Shown piece by piece: positions 1 to 6,330 of a DNA stretch of 10,541 nt. Position 1 is the first letter of the stretch, and every line of letters begins with the position of its first letter. The stretch lies in contig JANJWE010000288.1 of NCBI GenBank assembly GCA_024709705.1, positions 1-10,541 of the forward strand, written 5' to 3'. Under the pieces are notes generated by a model. The model was not told where the DNA came from and searched no databases. It was given only the letters and a program-made list of their open reading frames with translations. Source of the DNA: Flavobacterium sp. GTDB lineage: Bacteria; Bacteroidota; Bacteroidia; Flavobacteriales; Flavobacteriaceae. A program made the translations under genes and the position numbers.

Positions 1-806
1 TCGCGTAAATACACATTTCCGTTTTGATGTTTAACGATGATATTTTCTAAGTCGGATGGTTTTTTGATTTCACCAATTACACGAATATTCTTTTTAACGC
101 CGTTTGCCGTCACACTTCCACCGGAAACGGTTTTGTTTTCAAATCGAACATTATTTATAATGTCGTCAAAACTCACTTGAGCGGCAGCCATTTTGTACAT
201 ATCCACCGCAATTTCTACCTCTTTATCTTCGGCACCTCGAATGGCAGCCTCTTTGATTTGGGGTAATCGCTCAATACGTTCTTCTAAATATTCGGCATAT
301 TCTTTTAGTTTTTCGGAGGTAAAATCACCGGTTAAATTGATGTTTAAAATCGGAACTTCTTCGGCAATATTTAAATCGAAAACATTGGGTTCTACTTTTC
401 CACCTCCGTCAATGGTTGGCCATTCGGTGTCCGATTTAACTCGGTCTACTTTATCTTTAACCTTTTGTTTGGCATCTTCAACTGAAATGTCTTCGTCAAA
501 TTCTACCAAAATCATCGAATAATCCTCAAGGGTATTAGAGGTAATTTTGGTAACTCCCGAAATATTATTGAATTCTTCCTCTAAAGGTTTGGTTATCAGT
601 TTTTCTACATCCTCTGCTGAATTTCCGGGATTTATGGAACTTACATAAATTTTGGTTTCAATGATTTCCGGGAAACTTTCTCGCGGCATGGAATAATACG
701 ATATCAATCCACCAATCAATAGAATGGCAGTAATGACATACACCGTCATTTTATTATTAATTGCCCAAGTTGAAATGGCAAATTCTTTTTGTATCTTGTT
801 ACTCAT
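1..806 (-). CDS. RND-family multidrug efflux permease (AcrB-like), N-terminal part, cut by window edge
   Basis: Inner-membrane proton-driven transporter of a tripartite efflux pump. My reading of the minus strand gives an uninterrupted frame of about 268 codons from ATG at 806 to the left edge, so the C-terminal three quarters lie outside the window (family members are usually over 1000 residues). It starts MSNKIQKEFAIST, followed by one membrane helix at about residues 20-37, then PRESFPEI and a SSINPGNSAEDVE segment. These match the RND pattern of TM1 followed by the F-P-E/x start of the porter domain and the NPG(A/S)-x-x-VE motif. The start lies 23 bases after the adaptor stop, so the two are almost certainly co-transcribed. 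Acidic and lysine-rich porter-domain sequence follows. The substrate cannot be told from this part. The HAE-1 (hydrophobe/drug) group is more likely than the metal group given the TetR, TolC and adaptor partners, but this is inference. Confidence 0.93.
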   Translation of the reverse strand, partial: MSNKIQKEFAISTWAINNKMTVYVITAILLIGGLISYYSMPRESFPEIIETKIYVSSINPGNSAEDVEKLITKPLEEEFNNISGVTKITSNTLEDYSMILVEFDEDISVEDAKQKVKDKVDRVKSDTEWPTIDGGGKVEPNVFDLNIAEEVPILNINLTGDFTSEKLKEYAEYLEERIERLPQIKEAAIRGAEDKEVEIAVDMYKMAAAQVSFDDIINNVRFENKTVSGGSVTANGVKKNIRVIGEIKKPSDLENIIVKHQNGNVYLR

Positions 807-829
807 TGGAGATTTGATTATGCGTTTGA

Positions 830-1996
830 TTATTGAATTACTTCAACGGTGATTCCGTCTTTTAAAGATTTTGCACCCTCAGTTACCAGAGTTTCACCTG
901 CACCCACTCCGGCTTTTACTTCTACATAAGCCCCGGAGGTGTAGCCCAATTCGATTTTCTTTTGGGTTACTTTGGTAGTATTGTCTTTGCCTATGTTGCC
1001 TGTGGTGTAGATTACTTTGCTGCCATCAGCTGTTTCTTGTACAATATTTTCAGGAATTAAAATAGCTTTAGGGTTTTTGTAGTCTTCGATCTTCAATACA
1101 GCTACTTGGTTGGGACGCAATAAATTATCCGGATTCGGGAGAGCAATTTCAATGCTGAAAGTTCGGTTGTTCGGATTAATATAATTTCCAACCTGACGTA
1201 CTTTTCCTTGATACGATTTGCCTAACGCATTTAGAAACACATCAACATTGGCTCCTAATTTCAATTGTGGAATGTAATTTTCGGGTACATTTGCGGATAC
1301 ATACATATTGCTTAAATTCACAATTCTGAATAAATTCATACCGGGAGCTACCACTTTTCCGCGTTCTGTCATCACTTCATCTATGGTTCCGGAGAATGGA
1401 GCCACCACGTTGGTTTTGTTTAATTGTGATTTGATTTGAGCCACCGCTTTTTGCTGACTTTCCAGCGATGTTTTGGCTTGTAAAAACTGTATTTCAGACC
1501 CAATTTTTTGGTCCCAAAGATTTTTTTGACGTTCAAAAGTGGTTTTAGCTAAGGCTAATTGCGTTTCGGCTTGAGCCAAAGAAGCACTTAATCCGCCATC
1601 GTCAATTCGGGCTAAAACTTGTCCTTTAGAAACTTTTTGACCGGCTTTTACAAATACTTGCGTAAGTATTCCGGAAAATTCCGGACTAATGACAATATTT
1701 TCTTTGGTATCGACATTACCTTGAATTTCGATGTAATGAGTAAACAAAGTATCTTTTAAAGTTAACGTTTTAACTAAAGGATTTTTTTTGTTTGGATCCA
1801 ATTCGGCTATGGCTTTATCCAGTTTGGCCAAATCGGCTACCCATTTTTCATATTCTTTGTGAACCAATTCACGTGAAGCTTTAATGCTTTTTAAGTCTTT
1901 AGATTTTATAATTTCGTCAACATTGATATCTTTATTTCCGCCGGAGCAAGAAATTAATACAAAAGACAGTATACCTAAGATTATAATTTTTTTCAT
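830..1996 (-). CDS. Efflux RND transporter periplasmic adaptor (membrane fusion protein), lipoprotein
   Basis: Links the RND permease to the outer membrane channel across the periplasm. The 388-residue protein begins with a lysine-containing signal peptide ending in a lipobox (L-I-S-C, Cys17), so it is probably a lipid-anchored adaptor like AcrA. After a charged, probably helical segment (about 24-68) come the first half of the lipoyl/barrel-sandwich domain (about 96-134, with SPEFSGILTQVFVKAGQKV), a helical hairpin (about 135-192, rich in A, Q, L and K) and the second half of the lipoyl domain (NVVAPFSGTIDEV, about 196-208). A beta-barrel (about 222-303) and a C-terminal membrane-proximal domain (from about 311, AILIPENIV) complete the protein. 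The domain order is that of the HlyD/AcrA family. The gene lies 25 bases after the TolC-like gene and 23 bases before the permease. The only oddity is the helical segment before the first lipoyl half. Confidence 0.95.
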   Translation of the reverse strand: MKKIIILGILSFVLISCSGGNKDINVDEIIKSKDLKSIKASRELVHKEYEKWVADLAKLDKAIAELDPNKKNPLVKTLTLKDTLFTHYIEIQGNVDTKENIVISPEFSGILTQVFVKAGQKVSKGQVLARIDDGGLSASLAQAETQLALAKTTFERQKNLWDQKIGSEIQFLQAKTSLESQQKAVAQIKSQLNKTNVVAPFSGTIDEVMTERGKVVAPGMNLFRIVNLSNMYVSANVPENYIPQLKLGANVDVFLNALGKSYQGKVRQVGNYINPNNRTFSIEIALPNPDNLLRPNQVAVLKIEDYKNPKAILIPENIVQETADGSKVIYTTGNIGKDNTTKVTQKKIELGYTSGAYVEVKAGVGAGETLVTEGAKSLKDGITVEVIQ

Positions 1997-2021
1997 AAAG
2001 TAGAGATTTTTTTTGATTGAT

Positions 2022-3362
2022 TTATTTGGTTTGTCCTATGGCTTTTTCTAAGGCTGCTTTTTTATTGATAACATCAACCATAGATTGTAAATAATTTTGT
2101 TGAGCAGTGTACAACTGGCGTTGAGCATCTGTAAAATCGAAACTTGAAGAAAGACCTTCGGTAAACTTAATTTTTTGTTTGCGTTCAATGCGTTCTGCTA
2201 AATTCAAATTTTCTTTATTACTCAAATATTGTTCTATGCTAAATTCGTAATCACTTTTGGCATTTTGGTATTGTAATTTTAATTTTTGTTCCGTCTCTTT
2301 TTGTTGGTTTTTTGCTTGTTCCAGAGCAATTTTGGCTTGTTGAACTTTGGCTGTTTTTCCAAAACTGCTAAAAATGGGTACATTCAAACTAATACCTAAG
2401 TTGGAGTAGTTTAACCATCTTTGATTGGGAGTAAAAAATTGAAATTGATTGCCAAAAGCATTGTATCCAAAATTAACATTGGCAGAAAGAGATGGTAAAT
2501 ATTTGCTTTTTTCCAATTTCATTTCCAAGTTTCTTTGTTCTACAAAAATGCTAGACAATTTATAATCAATATTGTTTTGAATATCAAATAGCGTTCCGGT
2601 CAAAGCAGTTGCCAAGTTAGCATCGGTTAGGTCTTCCAGTTTGTCACTTAAGGTAAGCTGGTCTTCTAGTTCCATTCCTAGATTAATTTTGAGCATTTTA
2701 TAGGCAATTTCTTTTAATCTTCGGGTATAGTTTAAACTACTTTTGATACTTGCCAGTGTTATTTTTAATTGCTCTACATTTTCCTCTTCAATCAAACCAT
2801 TGGCAAAAGTTTGTTCGGTATCAAAAAGGGTTTTTTCTAAAGTAGCTTTGTTTTTTTCTAAAATAAGGGTGTTTTCTTCTGCTAGTAGAACACTGCCATA
2901 AGAGTTAATTATCATTTCACGCACTTCCAAGTCGGTTTTCTTTTTCGAATTTTCGTAAAAACTTAAATAGGTTTTTGAAGCTTGGAGAGCTACAATATAA
3001 GAACCGTCGAAAATAAGTTGACTCAGGGTTGAACGAGCCAGCATAGTGTGTTTGGTTCCAAAAGCAACTTCGGCAAATTCACCGGGTTGGCCACCAAAAA
3101 ATTCTGCCGGGATTAAAGATTTTTGAAGTTCAAAGTTGTTTTGGTAATCCAATCCCGCATTTAATTGCGGTAAACCGGTTGCGGTAGTTTCCCATTTTTT
3201 CTTTTTCGCAGCTTCAATGTCTAAACCCGAGTTTTTTGAAGAATAGTTGTATTGAAGTGCATGTTCAATTGCTTGTTCCAAAGAAAGCGAGTATTTTTTT
3301 GGGGCTTCTTGTGCTTGTACAAATAGGCAAGACAAGAGAATAATTAAGGTTAATTTCTGCAT
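2022..3362 (-). CDS. TolC-family outer membrane efflux protein
   Basis: Outer membrane channel of the tripartite pump. The 446-residue protein starts with a signal peptide (about 1-17, ending V-Q-A before QEAPKKY) and the usual OEP opening YSLSLEQAIEHALQYN. It has the duplicated architecture of the family: long helices with heptad-like L/A/E/K/Q content at about 130-240 and 330-445, and barrel-strand sequence around ATGLPQLNAGLDYQNNFEL and YLPSLSANVNFGYNAFGNQF. The latter two are equivalent strands in the two halves. Length fits the family (400-500). A Cys at position 12 (L-L-S-C) superficially resembles a lipobox, but it is very early and followed by more hydrophobic residues, so ordinary signal peptidase I cleavage is more likely. 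ATG at 3362 is separated from the tetR stop by a single base, which points to translational coupling with the regulator. Confidence 0.95.
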   Translation of the reverse strand: MQKLTLIILLSCLFVQAQEAPKKYSLSLEQAIEHALQYNYSSKNSGLDIEAAKKKKWETTATGLPQLNAGLDYQNNFELQKSLIPAEFFGGQPGEFAEVAFGTKHTMLARSTLSQLIFDGSYIVALQASKTYLSFYENSKKKTDLEVREMIINSYGSVLLAEENTLILEKNKATLEKTLFDTEQTFANGLIEEENVEQLKITLASIKSSLNYTRRLKEIAYKMLKINLGMELEDQLTLSDKLEDLTDANLATALTGTLFDIQNNIDYKLSSIFVEQRNLEMKLEKSKYLPSLSANVNFGYNAFGNQFQFFTPNQRWLNYSNLGISLNVPIFSSFGKTAKVQQAKIALEQAKNQQKETEQKLKLQYQNAKSDYEFSIEQYLSNKENLNLAERIERKQKIKFTEGLSSSFDFTDAQRQLYTAQQNYLQSMVDVINKKAALEKAIGQTK

Positions 3363-3363
3363 T

Positions 3364-3981
3364 TTATTGTGATTGATGATTAATTTGATTTTGTGATAAT
3401 TTTTCTAGTATTGCCAAACCTTTTTGGGTTACAATGGCTCTTAAATGATAGTCCAAATAGAGTTCTTCTAATAATCTGAAATTATATTTTTCATTCGAAA
3501 AAACGGCTTTGTCTTTAATTGCATGCACACACGAGTAGTAAATTCCACAGATGAATTCGATGTCAATTTCTGGGCGATATAATCCAGCTTCAACACCTTT
3601 TTTTAAATTATTGACTACGCATTCTTGCATCTTGCAATATTCTTTTCCATGTAAATTTTTATAAATCTTTGGAAAATATTTTTGCAATTGAAAAATAGGT
3701 GAAGCCTTTTCATCTTTTAATTTGTGTAAAACAAAATCTTTAATTTCAAATAATTCTTCAATTGCGTTTTTATCCGGTTGACATATCTGATCAATTCCAC
3801 ATGAAATGGTTTCAAACATTTGCATGGTAACAACTTCAACTAAATCATTTTTATTGGAAAAATGTTGGTAAATTGTTTTTTTTGAAATCCCCATTTCATT
3901 GGCAATGTCATCCATCGTAACACTTTTAAAACCCAGTGTTAAATACATTTCGGTTGCTTTCTCTATTATTTGTTCTTGCAT
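3364..3981 (-). CDS. TetR/AcrR-family transcriptional regulator, likely local repressor of the efflux operon
   Basis: DNA-binding regulator of 205 residues, typical length for TetR proteins. The N-terminal tri-helical DNA-binding domain is clear: EKATEMYLTLGFKSVTMDDI opens it, and the turn and recognition helix follow as ANEMGISKKTIYQHFSNKNDL (about residues 27-47; the G-I-S-K-K-T-I-Y-x-H-F core is diagnostic). The C-terminal 150 residues are helical ligand-binding/dimerisation sequence with several Cys and aromatic residues and no recognisable ligand signature. It is the first gene of the efflux operon, with its stop one base from the start of the TolC-like gene. Inference: it represses its own operon by binding the inverted repeat over its promoter (4035-4062) and is released by a pump substrate. 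The effector is unknown. Confidence 0.93.
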   Translation of the reverse strand: MQEQIIEKATEMYLTLGFKSVTMDDIANEMGISKKTIYQHFSNKNDLVEVVTMQMFETISCGIDQICQPDKNAIEELFEIKDFVLHKLKDEKASPIFQLQKYFPKIYKNLHGKEYCKMQECVVNNLKKGVEAGLYRPEIDIEFICGIYYSCVHAIKDKAVFSNEKYNFRLLEELYLDYHLRAIVTQKGLAILEKLSQNQINHQSQ

Positions 3982-3995
3982 GCGGTTTTAATTGC

Positions 3996-4012
3996 AGTAG
4001 ATTTTTACTACT
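3996..4012. repeat. Short inverted repeat in the tetR leader (AGTAG-N7-CTACT)
   Basis: Perfect 5-bp inverted repeat separated by 7 A/T bases, just downstream of the predicted transcription start of the tetR operon (about 4016) and 15 bases before its start codon. It could be an accessory operator half-site pair or a weak 5' leader hairpin. Short A/T-rich repeats of this size arise easily by chance. Confidence 0.3.
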
Positions 4013-4022
4013 AAATTTCGGG

Positions 4023-4053
4023 CAAAAGTATAACGGAAACTTTTAACACCAAA
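4023..4053 (-). promoter_or_regulatory. Predicted promoter of the tetR-efflux operon
   Basis: Read on the minus strand, TTTG (4053-4050) is followed after 19 bases by TACTTTTG (4030-4023). This is an exact match to the Bacteroidota sigma-factor consensus TTTG / TAnnTTTG with normal spacing. Transcription would start near 4016, leaving a leader of about 35 bases before the tetR ATG at 3981. Confidence 0.7.
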
Positions 4054-4062
4054 ATAGTTTCC
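4035..4062. promoter_or_regulatory. Candidate TetR operator (28-bp inverted repeat GGAAAC-N16-GTTTCC)
   Basis: Perfect 6-bp arms at 4035-4040 and 4057-4062. The arms extend inward as TTTT and AAAA if a 2-base offset is allowed, so the symmetry is broader than the arms alone. The site covers the -33 element (4050-4053) of the predicted tetR promoter and much of its spacer, where a repressor would block polymerase. Assignment to the adjacent TetR protein is inference from position and symmetry. Confidence 0.5.
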
Positions 4063-4085
4063 AAAGTATTTACAATTATTTAACA

Positions 4086-4118
4086 TTTGTTTTGGTTTTG
4101 TCGTTTCGTATATATTTC
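4086..4118 (+). promoter_or_regulatory. Possible promoter of the polyprenyl synthase gene
   Basis: TTTG (4086-4089), a 21-base spacer and TATATTTC (4111-4118) match the Bacteroidota promoter pattern at all but the last position. Transcription would start near 4125, about 45 bases before the ATG at 4171. Other TTTG copies nearby (such as 4091-4094) make the -33 choice uncertain. Confidence 0.4.
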
Positions 4119-4170
4119 GGGGTTACGCTTTTTTTGATTTTCTTTGTGATTCATTATTAAAATCAGTTTC

Positions 4171-5145
4171 ATGCAATCTATTGCTACGTATCAAGACTAT
4201 TTTTTGAAATATTTAAATGAGCAAAATTTTTCCAGAGATCCTAAAAATCTTTACGAACCCATTGACTATATTATGAATTTGGGAGGTAAGCGAATGCGTC
4301 CGATTTTAACTCTCATGGCAACAGAAGTTTTTGATGTAGATTTTAGAAAAGCACTTGCGGCTGCTACAGCTGTTGAGGTTTTTCATAATTTTTCACTCGT
4401 ACATGACGATATTATGGATGATGCTCCTTTGCGAAGAGGAAAGGAAACGGTGCATGAAAAGTGGAACCTCAACACCGGCATTTTGTCTGGAGATGCCATG
4501 TTGATTTTGGCTTATCAGTATTTTGAAAATTATGAACCTGTTACTTTTAGAGCCTTAGCCAAATTATTCAGTAAAACGGCTTTGGAAGTTTGTGAAGGTC
4601 AGCAATACGATGTAGATTTTGAAACCAGAGATGATGTTAGTATTCCCGAATATTTAAAAATGATTCAATACAAAACCGCTGTATTGGTGGGTGCAGCTAT
4701 GAAAATGGGTGCTATTGTTGCTGAAACCTCTGAGGAAAATGCCAATTTAATTTATGATTTTGGTTTGAATTTGGGTATAGCTTTTCAATTGCAGGATGAT
4801 TATTTAGATTGTTTTGGTAATCCGGAAACCTTTGGAAAACAGGTGGGTGGTGATATTATTGAAAATAAAAAAACGTACCTTTACCTCAAAGCGATGCAAT
4901 TTGCAAAGCCAGAAGAGCAGGAACAATTATTGCATTTATACTCCATTCAGCCTAATGATAATACCGAAAAAATTGAATCGGTTAAAGATTTTTTCAATCA
5001 AACCGGAGCTTCCAAAGCGACCCAAAATGCAATTGAAGAATTTACCTTGAAAGCCTTTTCAACATTAGATCAAATGCAAATAGGAGAAGACAAAAAAAAG
5101 GTTTTAAGAGCGTTTGGAGAGAAATTGATGAAGCGGGAGGTTTAG
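4171..5145 (+). CDS. Trans-polyprenyl diphosphate synthase, probably geranylgeranyl-type
   Basis: Condenses isopentenyl diphosphate with allylic diphosphates to make a linear prenyl diphosphate for carotenoid, quinone or related lipid synthesis; cytosolic. The 324-residue protein (usual 290-350) has the family motifs in order: GGKRMRP (38-44, diphosphate binding), first Asp-rich motif DDIMD (79-83) followed by RRG, EGQ (142-144), YKT (167-169), and second Asp-rich motif QDDYLD (208-213) followed by FGNPETFGK. All catalytic Asp residues are present. Phe74 is five residues before the first Asp-rich motif. In archaeal-type enzymes an aromatic residue there limits chain length to about C20, so I favour a GGPP synthase over the long-chain menaquinone enzyme, with moderate certainty. 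The gene is divergent from the efflux operon and has no obvious pathway neighbour. Confidence 0.93.
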   Translation: MQSIATYQDYFLKYLNEQNFSRDPKNLYEPIDYIMNLGGKRMRPILTLMATEVFDVDFRKALAAATAVEVFHNFSLVHDDIMDDAPLRRGKETVHEKWNLNTGILSGDAMLILAYQYFENYEPVTFRALAKLFSKTALEVCEGQQYDVDFETRDDVSIPEYLKMIQYKTAVLVGAAMKMGAIVAETSEENANLIYDFGLNLGIAFQLQDDYLDCFGNPETFGKQVGGDIIENKKTYLYLKAMQFAKPEEQEQLLHLYSIQPNDNTEKIESVKDFFNQTGASKATQNAIEEFTLKAFSTLDQMQIGEDKKKVLRAFGEKLMKREV

Positions 5146-5186
5146 TTTCAAGTTAATATCAGGTTTCAAGTTTCAGGTTTCAAGTT
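5145..5186 (+). repeat. Tandem array of 7-bp units (GTTTCAA/GTTTCAG)
   Basis: The array starts on the last base of the preceding stop codon. Units read GTTTCAA (5145-5151), GTTAATA (5152-5158), a remnant TCAG (5159-5162), GTTTCAA (5163-5169), GTTTCAG (5170-5176), GTTTCAA (5177-5183) and a final GTT. The 17 bases at 5170-5186 recur exactly at 9118-9134, between odhA and odhB. The shared 17-mer and the 7-base period mark this as a member of a dispersed intergenic repeat family. Its function is unknown. Confidence 0.8.
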
Positions 5187-5221
5187 GGGAGTAAGAATAA
5201 TTTTAGGAAAACCCATCAAAA

Positions 5222-5246
5222 AAATAAGGCATTCAATTCCTTTTTT
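5222..5246 (+). terminator. Weak possible terminator after the polyprenyl synthase gene
   Basis: AAATAAGG at 5222-5229 can pair with CCTTTTTT at 5239-5246 (seven pairs, one T-T mismatch, 9-base loop), with the T run inside the 3' arm. The stem is A/T-rich and weak. The rest of the 193-base gap holds the heptamer array and otherwise nothing recognisable. Confidence 0.25.
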
Positions 5247-5338
5247 AAATGCGAATCAAAACTTTGAACCAAATCCATTCAATCATCCCTATTGCTCCGG
5301 GGTACGTGTTCTAGTAAAAATTTCAATTAAAAATATAA

Positions 5339-5689
5339 ATGTATCCCATTCCCATATCAACCGACCATCTTTTAACTGAAGCTGAAAAAGAAAATTTGTA
5401 TCAAAAACTTATCGAACAGCTTAATAAAGATTTTAATTTTGCCAATGAGCCCGTTGATTTTCCATTAAGCACTTCTCCAAATGAATTAAAAATTCAATTG
5501 CACGAAAAAATATTTCGACTCATTCAATACAAATTTGCCGAATATTTGAATTTGCTATACATAATTGACGTTTCTGAAGAAGAAGTCAAAAAACTTAACG
5601 GTGATGACATTTCCGAATTAGCGGCTGAGGTAGCTTTTTTAATATTAAAAAGGGAATGGCAAAAAGTTTGGTTTAGAAATAAACTCTAA
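5339..5689 (+). CDS. Small conserved-looking helical protein of unknown function
   Basis: I do not recognise this 116-residue protein as a named family. It has no signal peptide or membrane segment, so it should be cytosolic. The composition is rich in E, K, L, N and I, and it looks mainly helical: LLTEAEKENLYQKLIEQLNK (about 11-30), a proline-containing link (NEPVDFPLSTSPNE), a second helix region IQLHEKIFRLIQYKFAEYLNLLY, and a C-terminal helix ISELAAEVAFLILKREWQKV (about 90-109). ATG at 5339 is preceded by an A-rich stretch, usual for this phylum. Codon and amino-acid usage resemble the neighbours, supporting a real gene. Its 3' end overlaps by 17 bp the convergent barrel-protein gene. It could be an adaptor or regulatory protein, but nothing in the sequence decides this. 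Confidence 0.75.
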   Translation: MYPIPISTDHLLTEAEKENLYQKLIEQLNKDFNFANEPVDFPLSTSPNELKIQLHEKIFRLIQYKFAEYLNLLYIIDVSEEEVKKLNGDDISELAAEVAFLILKREWQKVWFRNKL

Positions 5690-6212
5690 CAAACGGCATC
5701 CAAGCTTCCGAATACACATTGCGTTCAGCTTTATGCAACACATTGTAACGAACGCCAATAGTTACATTTTCATTGACATATCCTACACCAAAAAACAAGG
5801 CCGTATTCCAAAAATTTTCGGTAAAGCCCGAGTTGCTGTATGACGTATTTACCCGGAGCTGTTCGATTTCGGTAGACAATTGTAGTTCAGAAATAGGGTT
5901 AACCAACACCACAGTGCTGGCTCCATACAGATAGGACTCAAAAGCATTTTTTTGTCTTATATAGCTCCCTTGTAAACCAAGCCCTAAACTTACATAAGAA
6001 TTAAAATCATATATCGCTCCCGGAGCCAGAGTTATGTCGGTAAAATTACCTCCAAAAGCCAGCCCCATACCACCTCCAAATCTAACTTTAGACCAAAATG
6101 GACTGGGTGAACGCTGAACAGGTGTGTTAAGATTCTGACTTTGAGCTATTTGAGAAGAATATAAAAAGATGGAAATCAATAGAAAAAAAGGGGTTTTGAG
6201 GGCAATTTTCAT
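5673..6212 (-). CDS. Secreted, probably outer membrane beta-barrel protein (uncharacterised)
   Basis: The 179-residue protein has a clear signal peptide (about 1-26: MKIALK, a long hydrophobic stretch, then SSQIAQSQ). The mature part alternates hydrophobic and polar residues and is rich in Gly, aromatics, Asn and Ser (FWSKVRFGGGMGLAFGGNF; YVSLGLGLQGSYI; ALFFGVGYVNENVTIGVRYN), ending in VRVYF. A C-terminal Phe after an amphipathic strand is the usual BAM-recognised signature of outer membrane barrels. Size suits an 8-strand barrel. From memory, similar flavobacterial proteins beside odhA have been labelled 'alpha-ketoglutarate decarboxylase'. Nothing here supports such an enzyme: there is no thiamine-diphosphate motif and the protein is exported, so the label probably came from its neighbour. 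It is divergent from odhA, sharing a 118-base promoter region, and overlaps the 5339 gene by 17 bp. The function is unknown. Confidence 0.88.
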   Translation of the reverse strand: MKIALKTPFFLLISIFLYSSQIAQSQNLNTPVQRSPSPFWSKVRFGGGMGLAFGGNFTDITLAPGAIYDFNSYVSLGLGLQGSYIRQKNAFESYLYGASTVVLVNPISELQLSTEIEQLRVNTSYSNSGFTENFWNTALFFGVGYVNENVTIGVRYNVLHKAERNVYSEAWMPFVRVYF

Positions 6213-6240
6213 ATCTATATCTTTTTAGCAATTTAAAACA

Positions 6241-6248
6241 TAAAAGTA
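6241..6248 (-). promoter_or_regulatory. Possible -7 element for the barrel-protein gene
   Basis: On the minus strand, TACTTTTA (6248-6241) matches TAnnTTTG at all but the last base and lies 28 bases upstream of the ATG at 6212. No properly spaced TTTG is visible upstream, so this is a weak call. Confidence 0.3.
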
Positions 6249-6282
6249 TGTAAAAATAAATGAAAGATTATACCATTTATTG

Positions 6283-6290
6283 TACTTTTG
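6283..6290 (+). promoter_or_regulatory. Predicted -7 promoter element of the odhAB operon
   Basis: TACTTTTG is an exact TAnnTTTG match, 40 bases before the odhA ATG. It lies in the same TACTTTTGC nonamer as the tetR promoter. Transcription would start near 6297. No good TTTG lies at the expected -33 position (around 6260 is AAATG), so the promoter may be weak there or need an activator. TTTTGCAAAA (6286-6295) is a perfect 10-bp palindrome overlapping the element. Confidence 0.55.
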
Positions 6291-6330
6291 CAAAACTATT
6301 TTTAACAAATAAGGTTTATTACTACTAATT

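Noticed and set aside
193..522. 109-codon plus-strand frame opposite the RND permease gene
   Set aside because: It is the Ser-rich antisense shadow of clear RND coding sequence on the minus strand.
5185..5379. 64-codon plus-strand reading frame between the heptamer array and the small helical gene
   Set aside because: It starts inside the repeat array, has a non-protein-like composition and runs out of frame into the start of the 5339 gene. No motif or plausible start context supports it.
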